A stretch of DNA of 64,000 bases. Source: Aphrocallistes beatrix (Eukaryota; Porifera; Hexactinellida; Sceptrulophora; Aphrocallistidae). Position numbers and translations under genes: made by a program. Shown here piece after piece: positions 1-11,500 of the stretch. The DNA lies in NCBI GenBank assembly GCA_963281255.1, contig OY725491.1:1674001-1738000 (forward strand), written 5' to 3'. The notes beneath the pieces are model-generated. The model had not been told where the DNA came from and did not search any database. It worked only from the letters and a program-made list of their open reading frames with translations. Position 1 is the stretch's first letter; every line of letters starts with the position of its first letter.

Positions 1-570
1 AAATATTTTTTCTTCTATCTTGCGGCATTCATGCATGAGAGGTGATAACTCTAGTTTCGCTGGTATACTCTTCCTCATCAAGGTCACATCAATTCCATGG
101 TTAGATAAGAGATTAAGGATATGCTTAGGTTCCAAGTACATTCCCAGGCCGTAAGAACATATGTCTATCAAAACATCATCCATCCTATTAGAATAATCTT
201 TGTCAAAAATAAATCCAAGCTGTCCAATATCAGACAATCGAAGTGCATTTTTCAGTATTTTGACTATTTCTCCAGGATGCTTTTTAGTACTGATATCTTT
301 ACTTCCATATATCGCCATATATTCTTCAAGATGCTTTAAACTTTCTCTATACCCCATTGACCTCAAATTATGGGTCAGTTCTTTGATAGAAAGGTACCCA
401 ATGCAATCTAGATAATGGAATAATTCGATAGGAGTATCAATTTTAATTGAATAGGGGAAAATGTTGATGTAGAGACTCCTAAGACCTCTGAAAGCGTCAT
501 CATTCATTATTTTCGAAGTCTTCAATAGAACTTCTTTCCTTGCAAGTTGTTTGTCTTTGCACTTTTCCAT
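1..570 (-). CDS. death-effector-like helical protein, 3' end outside the window
   Basis: An open frame of 190 codons runs from an ATG at 568-570 to the left edge of the window with no stop. The first 75 or so residues look like a death-effector-type six-helix fold: a DDAFRGL start, then IELFHYLDCIGYLS, then ELTHNLRSMGYRESLKHLEEY, which is the usual short-helix and G-x-L-S pattern of DED domains. The second half (LGMYLEPKHILNLLSNHGIDV) is helical and not recognised. DED proteins act as adaptors in apoptotic and innate immune complexes, but that role is inferred here. No splice site is needed to keep the frame open. The domain call is by eye and moderate at best. Confidence 0.55.
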   Translation of the reverse strand, partial: MEKCKDKQLARKEVLLKTSKIMNDDAFRGLRSLYINIFPYSIKIDTPIELFHYLDCIGYLSIKELTHNLRSMGYRESLKHLEEYMAIYGSKDISTKKHPGEIVKILKNALRLSDIGQLGFIFDKDYSNRMDDVLIDICSYGLGMYLEPKHILNLLSNHGIDVTLMRKSIPAKLELSPLMHECRKIEEKIF

Positions 571-897
571 AATCAATACGCTTACTCTGATAATTTACAG
601 AATCAAACCAAATTTTCATTCTATACTACATTTCAGATGTGACTATTCAATTCCAAATAGTATATTAGTTTATTTGAGACTGTCTCCTTTGAATCTGAAA
701 CTTAACCTAAGTTAAAATTAACAAAAGTGCAAGGGAAAATTAATTTAAAGTTAAAATATCTCTAATCATAACCATGAATAAAAATATAAATTATAACATT
801 GAAACATCAATGGAATATCTGTAAACCAAGTTGGGTTCGGTGAGAAGATAAAAACATCAAATAAAGGAATTGTTGAAGATATACTACTTCAATTATG

Positions 898-1839
898 TTA
901 GGACATAAAACCAGGAAGTTTTGTGCTCTAAACTGGTCCATAATACAATACATCCAATAAAATGTGACAGCAATAAAGGATACAGTAAACAATAATGAAA
1001 ATAAATAATAATAATAAATACAAACCTTCTGATCTTAAAGACAGAGTCTGCATATCTTCCACCCAATTAGCATCGCTAGCACTACTCCATCCACAAATTT
1101 TCATCAAATGACTTTCTTTCTTCTGAAATAAATCTGTGTATTCTTTGTATATGTCAGCATAGCATTCATCCTTCTGCATCGCCTATGCATATATCCAAAT
1201 AATTGCAATCAGTTGAGATATCATATGCGTATAATCAGTGTTTCATACAGGATTTGAATGCAAGGGGGACAATCTGGGATATCTAGATATTTAAGGGAGG
1301 CAGGCACTAAACCACATCTCTTCATTTTATGCTTCTTTGTATTTCTTATTTTATTTCTGAGAGGGGGGGATTCCCCCCTCCCTAACACCCTCTGTGTGAA
1401 ACCCTGGTATAATAATAATAATAATACGTAGTTTAGAAACAGTGTACTATAAGAATATATACATATACAGTGAGTGAACCTGCTATAACAACCACTCTAT
1501 CTAGCGGTCACCTGTATACGTATAACGGTCACTTAAAAACAGTCTGTGGTTAACTTTCCCTTACAGTTAACCTCTATAAAATGGCCACCTCTACATAGCA
1601 GTCATTTTTCCCACAGTGCTTTGAAAATTACCTCAAGAGAGCTTGTAGCAACTGGCTTTCCAACTATAGGTTCAACAGTCTCAAGTTTTTCTTCAGGTTT
1701 CTGTTCCTCCTAACACATCAAGATTTAAACCAAAAGAAACAGACGACTAGCCGAATAAAATAAAATAAGTTACCTCTTTAGAATCCTCCGATTTTTTTTC
1801 ATTAGAACTACCAAAATCAGACTCTTGCTTCGATTTTAC
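898..1839 (-). CDS. small multi-exon gene, product unknown (3' exons only)
   Basis: Four exons join in phase on the minus strand: 1774-1839, 1632-1709, 1026-1182 and 898-927, ending in TAA at 898-900. Each has AG before and GT after it (GTAACT, GTAATT, GTTTGT). The first two are short, acidic and lysine-rich (VKSKQESDFGSSNEKKSE and EEQKPEEKLETVEPIVGK). The third encodes a helical stretch, YADIYKEYTDLFQKKESHL, followed by CGWSSASDANWVEDM. The 5' end was not found; a repeat copy lies immediately upstream. No family is recognised. It could belong to the same transcription unit as the DED-like frame at 1-570, but a stop separates them. Confidence 0.4.
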
Positions 1840-1859
1840 CTAATGAATTAAATATAATT

Positions 1860-2502
1860 GATTTTATCTTATATAGTAAAACGCTAGGATTTTTTGTTTG
1901 TTTGTCCGAATTGGTTGAAGAATTGGCAAGAGATATGAAAATTGGCATGTAGGTGTCAAATGATGAGCCTATGATTAAGTTCGAAGATCTAAGCGATATT
2001 TTCACACCTTAGCAAAAAAAAATTAAAAACAAATTTCCACACCTTTTCTATACAATATATATGGCTTCACTCTCACAATATAAATCATAGTATGGCAACA
2101 GAGACTGTCATTGTTATTAATACTTAAAACAAATAACTCATATAGATATCTGAATTACTATATTATATAGTCTAGTGTATAATTATCAATAAAAATGTTA
2201 TGTATATATTTTCACATTTCGAATATCATATTTTCGAACCAATATGATAAATGCTTTCAGCTGTCAACATGCGATTTTATGGGTGCAGATTTCGAATTCC
2301 TTTTTATCATGCACCTAATCTTCTACTGCAGTTATGAATTCATGATTCACCTTAGATAATATAATGACCTTTGTTTTTTAGTATAAAATTAGAAAGCAAT
2401 CAACCGTTTCTTTGATATCCCAAGGCGCTTGCAGGACAACTCTGCGGACATACAGTGTCCGGAAGTCGCACAGCGCAAGCAAGCGAAGCGCGCTTGTATT
2501 CT
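1860..2502 (-). repeat. interspersed repeat copy with GC-rich end
   Basis: This stretch is related to 11283-11840 in inverted orientation. Both carry the sentence GTCCGAATTGGTTGAAGAAT with its flank about an animal-wide repeat unit, the GATATTCGAAATCTACACCC type segment, and a GC-rich end. In this copy the GC-rich end is at 2423-2502, with CGGACA...TGTCC followed by GCGCAAGCAAGCGAAGCGCG. It stops within about ten bases of the stop codon of the PKDCC-like gene. It looks like a non-autonomous transposon; no coding capacity is seen. Confidence 0.55.
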
Positions 2503-2503
2503 T

Positions 2504-5500
2504 TTAAAATCCTACCGAATAAGGATAGTTGGATACCTGCTGAGGTTTCTCAAGCGCTCTCTTGAGGAAGAGTCTACTTCCGGGTCTGTAGAGCAGGTTG
2601 GAGGCAGACCTCTTGAGATAGGCTAGGAACCAGCCGGACTGGCTGGCAGGGTTGGGAGCTATGGACACGGATTGACAGTTGTCGTCAGAAGAACACAGGT
2701 CTTGTGCGTGACTGGGACTGTCCACTGGGAACACACAGCGGTCTGGTTTGATGGTAGAAGGACAGTGGTAGTTGTGACTATTTAAATTCAGTCATTGAAC
2801 TAAAACATTACTTAAAGTCAGGTTAGAACAAATACTCACGTATCACTGATCTCAGCATCCGGAATCTCGTCATACACGTAGTCAGCCTTTTTCTTAAAAT
2901 TGCCAAAATCAGAAATCGTGGCCTGATCTAAGTCTAGATCGTCTAAGGAATTGAAAAAGTTAAAATAGCTCTTTTAGCTTAAATAATGAATGAGTTTAGT
3001 ACCTAAAGTGAGTCAATAAATCTGATGTTGACACAAATTCAATTGAACAAATGTGATACATACATACACAGTGGAGTTCGCTTATTAGGAAAATTGCTCT
3101 ATTAGCGACCAATTTTCAGGTCTCAGGTGTAGATTTTGTATTAAATATGTTCCCCTAATAGCAACTTCGCTTATTAGCAACCTTTTTGTGAGCAAAACTC
3201 GAGTTGCTAATAAGCGAATTATTCCACTGTACATGGTATATATCGTGTCATTAAAAGTTTTAAACCCCACCTGTAATTCTGAAGTCCTGGTAGGACTCTA
3301 GGTACTTGGAGACGTTGTAGAGTTTGAATAGCTTCTTCCTGATGGAAGGAGGAGTCAGTTTAGACTTCTGGATCGCTTCTAGCAGGGACATGACGTGAGG
3401 GAGGAGGATGGGGGGAGGTTGCTTGGTTAGGAGTATACTGTAGAACTTTCTAGATGAGAGAGGAAGTGAAGTCAAATGGGTTAGGAATTGGATCAGTGAT
3501 ATATTCAAATAACATAGAATTATGATAGGAAATAGGAATGAGCAGAATTACTGTTAGAAGTAATTTATCTCGACTGATAAGTATTAATACAACAGGAATA
3601 TTTTATTAAAACTCGATTCAGCCTACGAACTTTTTAACTAATTTTCTATAGTGAAGTCATTTTGGGGAGGAGATGCAATAGAAATGCGGGGTATTTACTA
3701 TAAATAAATGAGCTTCCGACGGCAATGCTGTCAATCGACAGATTGCCGTCGGAAGCTCACAAAAAGTGCTAAGGCCATTGCCATCATGTTAACCAAAAGT
3801 GATAAGGCACATCCGCCTTATCGGCCATGGATAGTGCAGCTCCATTAAATTAATTTTTCCAGATGTATTAGAATATTCACATTTCGTGACTCGTAGGACA
3901 CACACCTGGAAAAATTCATTTTAGAGTTTTCTAAAAATGGGAAATTTGAAATCTACATTATGAAATATCATATAGTAATCATTGATATCTCGTTTGATTA
4001 ATTTAATTGCATAATATACATATTAAAGGTGTTAAAATATGAATATACACATCTAAATACCAGAAGTGATGAAACTTCCTAACAAATATCAACAATACAC
4101 ATACATATACATACATCATAAAGAATCACATCGAAAATTTTAAAAAAGTGGTCCCATTGACAACTATTAGTGTACCTCTGGTCTTTGATATAAATTCCAG
4201 ATTCACAATTCCCCTTCTGAAAATAGGGTGTGGAGATTTCGATGGTGAGAATCAGACAAAAATGGTTTTGATTTACGATATTTGAGATAATTTTCGTTAA
4301 TGAATGTGTACGTGATAACTTATACTTTAGGTTTCTAGCATTCAACAGCACTCAACTTGTTCAATTGTGTATAGTAAACATTACGTTTCAATTCAATCCC
4401 ATTAGATCATGTAGCTAGCATATCTTACACCATCTCGTGTAACCAACTGGAAATTCCTAGCTTTACAGTAGTTTCCATCATTCCATAGCAACCATTGGCT
4501 TCGCGATGAATTTGACAACAAAGAATCCACTCGTCTCGTTGCTATCCAAGGGCTGGAACAAACACAAATGACAAAAACAATCTTAATCTCTCCACTCATG
4601 AGCAAGCAGGGTTCATGTACGAACAGTTCAAAGAGCAACTGCATGTTCCCATCCCACTCCCTAACTCTATCTGGGTCTGAAGGAGGGAGAAAGTTGGACA
4701 GGCTCTGAGTCCTGCCCAACTTTCTCCCTCCTTCACACCCAGATAGAGTTCGGAGAGGTAATCCAGCTGGAAGTGCTGCATTGCTCTCAGAAACAACCCA
4801 TCCTAAGGTCCACTGGGACAGATGGGAAAGGTGATAAGCAGTTTGATGATGCAGGACTGTCACTTAGACTAAATGAATGAGAAGGTGTATATAGCGGATT
4901 GTTGGAATAGTAGCATACAAGTACTGTCCTTCCAAAGAGAATTCCTGTCTCACTCACTTTAGGGAGGAAGAACTATCCAGACCTTGTGGAATATCTGTCA
5001 CTGATAATCACACTTCGTAACAGATGTTGGTAATGACACATTATTCTAGTTCTGTAAGAACAGTCACCAACTACAGAGCTGGTGGCAAGGAGAGTAATGA
5101 AGGATATCTGTCTTTTCCACAGGGATTAAGTGGAGACTGGAATGGAGACGTGTTTGAAATTATGAATGTATATAGCATAACTACCTGATATTAGTATCCA
5201 GTATATTTAGTAACCAATTGAGTTAAGCAGAGTTGCTATAGGACTATTTAGTACTATTTAGTTGTGATCTGTTATATTGGTAGCAGAATATGGTTAATTA
5301 CAGTGCATACTGCAATGAAGGTTTCGTAGCTCTGTGTAAACTATACAGCCAATACGCGTTTTAGCAGAAATCGAAGGTACGAAATGTTACGTTATGTTGG
5401 ACAGTGGATCTTCTGTCTCCCTCGTATCAGATCTATTTTTAGAAGGGTTAAGGATATACGACCGACACCTGCAGAGCAACTATTTACGGTATCAGGAAAT

Positions 5501-8500
5501 AAGATGCAGTCTGTTGGAGAGTAGAATTGAAGTTGCTATTGCTATTGGACATTTAAGATTATCTCAGAAGTTCACAATCGCTTCCTCCTTCATTACGGAT
5601 TGCATTCTTGGTTAGGTTTCTTAGCAACTCATCAAATTAGCCTGAACTTCGCTGAGAGAATCGCCACTGGACCAACGCTAGGTAGTTCATCCTCCTCAGA
5701 TTCTGCAGAGAATTCGGAAAGCAGGAATCTTTCGTGTCCAATTCATGAACAAATTTATCCTACAGATTTCGCGCCAATAAACTCAATGGGTTCGGAGATT
5801 TAGAATGTTTTGGATTAGTACCGCTGTACGATAACTTCTATTGAATATCTGGATACAAGAACAGAGTTATAATTATGGAATTCCAAGATTTGTTCGCTTC
5901 AGTGCCTGGGGTAGCAAACATGGATCAATTTTCCATTCGTACTGGCAACTCAAAACCCGCCAAGCTACCACCCAGAATGATACCCAAATCAATGAAGTGC
6001 TTAGTGAGGAATCTTCAAGGCTTCAAGTAGTTCTTGACTTGCACATCCTGTATTAAGGATGGTAGTATTCGATTTTGCATCGATTATAGAAATTCGCATA
6101 TAATCCTGCATATGATCACGAATTGTCTGTATCCCGATCGATCTGAACTGGGCCGGACGGGTAAGTTAGTTGGATGGCCCGCGCTAGCTCTAAAACCATG
6201 AGGCGTGAGATCTTGTCTGCAGGCACAAGCGTCGGGGGTATATGTTCTCTGGATTATAGGAACATGTTCTCTGGACTTTGTATTATATATGAAATCCAAC
6301 TAAGATTCCGTCGAAAGCTACGTGAAATTGAGAATTCGTGTAAGGACAATTGGTACAACCACATAAACGACAAAAAGACTATTACGAGTTGCATCCAAAC
6401 CTGAAACAAAACGCATTGGGTTTTCTCTACGAAGCCAGTCCCGTTATGCAGAATGAAGCAGATCCTTGAGTTGATAATCACATGCAAGCAACAACAGTTC
6501 AGAGTATGAAATATACAAAATGTCAGTTTAAAAGTTCTAAGTAAACAAGTACAGTAGAAATTCCGTAAACAAAGCAATATAGGTTTCAGCTGATGTAGAC
6601 CCTAACTCTCTCAGTTATGTATTCGTTGCACTCGAGACAGGAGTTCCTTGTGTCACTGCAACCCTCACAGCTGATAAAGTGACAACACGGTAGGAAGAGA
6701 ACTTTGCAATCTCTAGCATCGCACAGCTTACATCTCAGCATCTTATCTGCGACTTGTATCACTTCATCTACTGTGGTGGTGGAGATGAGAGATTGGTTAC
6801 TCTCTGAGGTCAGTGTACTGCTATTCTGCGAATTTTCACAACTACCATTACACGTGTATCTTCTGTACAGATTACTCAATGACATTTTCTTCTTCACAAT
6901 TCTCCTAACCTCTGGTAGAGAACACACTTTGTAGAGTTTGAATTCCTCACTATTCACCTTATTCACTACTCTGCTCTGTATGCAGTGAGTGGTAGGGTCA
7001 GCGTCTGTTAGTTTCAGAGTGTAGAGGCTAGGGTTCAGCTGGTAGCAGGTGTGAATGAGGTCAAATGCGAATGTACTCACGAACCTACTTCCTCTCCACT
7101 GCTTGCAGGTTGTATCGCGTATGACGTCACTCACTGAGGAGCGAGTGAAGAATGTCACAGTTTCGAGCAGGTTTTTGTGCAGGATTTTGCCTTCAATGAT
7201 AGAGTTTGTTTTCAGTTTTATTTTGGAGTCTGACTGTTCAAAGTTTGACATTGACAAGAATACATTTGAGTAGCTCCGTGTCACATCTTTAATGAGATGA
7301 GTGGCGAATGTTTTGGTTGTATTGCCTAGCGAGTATTCACAAGTGTGTGGAGAAAATGTGAATAAACCGTCTTTCAGTTGGAATTCCTGCTTCCCGTAGG
7401 TGCTGAGCTCACTCGCGATTTTCAACACTTCGTCTAGAGCTTCCATTTTAGGCACATATTGTATGAGCTTGTGTTCTTCTATCAGTTCCGTTGTCATGTT
7501 GAAACTGGGTGGAGTTATGTATGAGATCTGTTTGAAGTAAGAACCGTGCTCAGCTTGAGCGAAAAGTGCTAAGAACCGCAGTGCATCCTCTGTGTCAGTG
7601 GGAGGTGTTAGATTCCGGTTGATAATGTCACTTTTTAATTGAGATAAAAATGATTTCTTTAAATGGTAGTCTCTCAGCAGGTTTACAGGGAGGTAGAACT
7701 TGATGGCTAGCTCCAACTTAATCGGAATGTCTGGGTTGTCAACCTGGTGTAACAAGGAATTCCTCGTGTTAATCCATTTCGTGACGCCCTTGTTGTTAGT
7801 GTATTTCAGTCCAAAATAGCTGGTGTCTGTTATGTAGTGTTTGTCGAGAATGTTTTTGAGGAGTTGTAAGCCTTTGGATTCTTTCAGAATGAAATATTCG
7901 AATTGACGTCCATCGAGCTCACGAACGAAAAACTGGAGAGTTGCGTGTGAGATAATTTCAGGTATTTGATCGTATTGCGACATTAAAATAGATTTTGATA
8001 TAAAAAATAATTGAGTAAAATTTGATAATAATATTATTTGGATAGTTCTGAAAATTAATTATTATTTATATACTTTCAGAGAGAAGTGGAAGGACTATTG
8101 GAAATAAGGACCAATCAAATTGGATTGGACTTCCAATATATCTATTCATTATTCATCCGAATAACAACTTAAATGTCTGCAGAGGATACTAAATTACACA
8201 ATAATTTGTACATTCTCAGAGGACAACTAGCGTCTGAATGACAACTCTCTCCTAAACGCTCTTCTTACTTCAAAGCAAAACGCTTCACACGATCTTCTTC
8301 TTCCGCAAATTCGCCAATTCACCGAACCTAGTATTTCCTCGAGTCATCGCAGTGTCCTAGATCCCAACTAGAGCGGTCCGGAGTCCCACTCTCTCTGATT
8401 GAAGCACCCAAAAAGTCGGGAATACGAATTCTCTTGCAGAGATGGAACATCACAGGGGTGACTATGGAAACGCCGGCCACTCTTCTCGCAACGCCGGTTG

Positions 8501-11500
8501 TTAGCAGCTACTGAATATCTATCTTTAATTCTTGTATCCGATCAGTCAATTTTTTTCAAACAACGATCTCAATTTATTACTTATTATTAAACCAAACATG
8601 TCCTGGTCTTTCGGATAGGCGAGCGGAAACTGAATTATTCCTAGTTGGGTGTAGTTCCACAAGTTTTATACATAATATTTATACGCATATACTTGAAAAT
8701 ACAAATGTGAGGTATAACAGTTCCGTCTATTTAGTTCGTAATAATTATAATGCAAATAATATCATAAAAGAATAGAATCGTATTTAAAATTATGACAATG
8801 TAAAATTGTTTCTCAAAACTTTGATACTACAGTCGACTCCGCTTAATAGGGTCATTGTTTAATCGAGCCAACCGCTTAATCGGGACACTTTTGGTAGGAC
8901 CGGAATAGCTCTCGTACATAGAAGTTAATATAAAACATTTCCGGTTAATAGGGTTCTCCGCTTAATCGGGTCAAAATGTCCTCTGACCGATGTGACCCTA
9001 TTAAGCGGAGTCGACTGTATTTTTAAGTTTTGTCACATCTTAAAATCGAATCGTAATGTTAACAACCCTTCAACAATATAATTAAAAATTACATGTATCA
9101 TTTGAATGAGTCATTGTATCTGTGAAATAATTATCCGAAAAGAATGGCAACTAGAGCTAAAGTATCTGGGCCGACGATTCCATTTCCCAGAAATAACAAA
9201 CTCCAGAATAAAATCAACCTACTGGGAGAAGTGATCGAGAGAGAGAAGATGGAGGTCAGGAAAATAGGAAAAAAGATGAGAGATCTTATCGAAAGAAAAG
9301 AAAACGAAGTCATTAAAGAGTTGGAGGCTATTTGGGAAGGAGTGAGAATTAAAATTGAAAACGAGAAAAAAGAAGCCCAGAAAACGATTGATGCGATCGA
9401 AACACACGCGCAAGAAATCTCTTCGCTCTTAAAAAAAAGTAAACATACTCAATCTCCCCAACTTCTAACAGAGATCGATAAAGAAATGGAATCTGTGAGG
9501 GACATCGATATTCCCATCCCTTACGTCCAGCTCACCTGGAGGTTAGATGAGCTGAGGGAGAGTATCAATGCCATGTGCCGATGTGAGCAAGAGTTCCTAG
9601 AAGAGTCTCATCAGTTGAAATGGAGCACATGCGAGAGAGGAGAAGGAGACACTCAACTGTATACTCCATGCGGGATAGCAATAAACTCGGTGAGTGGCAA
9701 TATCTATGTGGCAGATAACTGGAAACATCGAGTTCAAATATTATCACAAAGGGAGATGAATGATCTTCAAATGGTAAAACCAGAGAACATCCTGCTTAGA
9801 AAAGAATCTATCTACAAGCAATGTGACACAAGGATACTTAAATTCAATGCTTCAACTGAAAAACTGGAGAAGTCAAAATTGTATGACTTCAGTCTGAGAG
9901 GTATTTGTACAGACAACGTGCTCATTTATGTTGGTAACTACAGAGGAATGAAATTAATCAATTTAACTTGTGACTTGACCAGAGAGAAAGAGATTAAACT
10001 ATGGTCTAAATACTGCAAACAGTACATTACGAAGATCCGCGATGTTTCTCTCGCACAGAATGTCTTCTATGTTTTATTTTCCGACACAGACAATCCTATA
10101 CAAGCTTTTTCGAAGGAAGGAATCGTAACGAGGTGTGTCATTCAGAAGGACAGCATTACAAACGCGTATTTCTTCTGTCTAGATCAGCAACTCAACCTGA
10201 TCGTCTCAGATACGGAGTCTCTGAAGTTAAGATATTCTCCAACGATGGAAATCTTCTTAGTCGGTTATTCAGGCCAGGAATGTTGACTGATCTATCTGGA
10301 GTGGCTGTCAATGATCTGGGATGTGTTTTCTCAGTGGATTGGAGTCAGTATGATCGACTGCAAGCGTTCACTCCTCTCTGATAATTCTCTAGGTAGACCC
10401 ACTTCTAACACCTTATTTTATTTTCATTTGAGCTTGCAAATTAAGCCAATTTTATATACTAAATACATATTACTCAATCAATTTTCAATTAAATGTCAGT
10501 GTCAACAATACATATAAACGAGGGTCTAAAACGTGTCATCAGTCAATAAAGCTTTTATTGTGAAGCTTAGATGCAGTTTTGAAGGCTTTCAATTCTGCAT
10601 CTGATGAAAAATATTCTCTGAATAGGAATTTAAGTCCCAAACTACATAATGCAGTCTGGTTGATATCGTTGCTGATAATCCCGGTTTATTTCTATTACCG
10701 GTACATTCTAGCTACGAACAACACCTTACAAGTATGTATACGACAAATACGTACATGCATACGCAAATGAATGATATATAATTATTACCTATGTGCATTC
10801 ATGGAATTAGCTTTCCAGAAGTATTCCTGACATGTACCATTGATACACTCGGCAACAACAGAATTGATGATGTAGCAGTCCTCATTGCTAGAACACTTGG
10901 GCTCATAGCGAACTAGTCCACCTACATCCACCAGCTTGATGACGTCATCTTTAGAAGATATGTAGAATTGACGCTCTTCAAAAGGAATTAGTTGAAATGA
11001 CTTGTTGGTGTAAAGATATTCAAGGAGGGAGGCTAAATGAGTAAGATTATAAAAGATAAGAAAAGTTTAAAACATAAATATTCCATTTCTGGAAGCAAAC
11101 ACATTCAGAAACCGAGTTAGAACGATTGACTAAATTAAATCTAGCCAGAACCTAATTCATAGACTAAGGCCTGATATTAACCTCAATGGGACTAGGAATG
11201 AAGTAGAAGATAGAATTATGTAGATCACTTTTTAGCAGTAATTCCACAAATAATTATATATATAATGATTATATAATGATTACAGCGCGCTACTCTTTCT
11301 TGCGCTGCGCGGCTTACGGACTTTCCAAATCAACACCCCTGAAAACCCCATGTCAACCGTTGGAATCTAGTCTCTAGTCGATTTTTGATATTTGTTTACT
11401 TTATGTATCTAATGTAAACAAAGGTAAACAAATAATTTATCATATCGAACTGAAAATATGATATTCGAAATCTACACCCCAAAAAACCCCATGTCAACCG

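Noticed and set aside
4579..4676. Candidate PKDCC exon ([10 protein letters not shown] looked like the family text VLVDGELKV)
   Set aside because: The exon at 10789-11032 fits the same family segment far better, covers the cysteine-rich region and joins its neighbours in phase. The 4.6-kb match was chance.
4402..4863. 153-codon minus-strand frame
   Set aside because: Half of it is the palindrome at 4655-4752, and no part matches the PKDCC-like protein once the real exons are placed.
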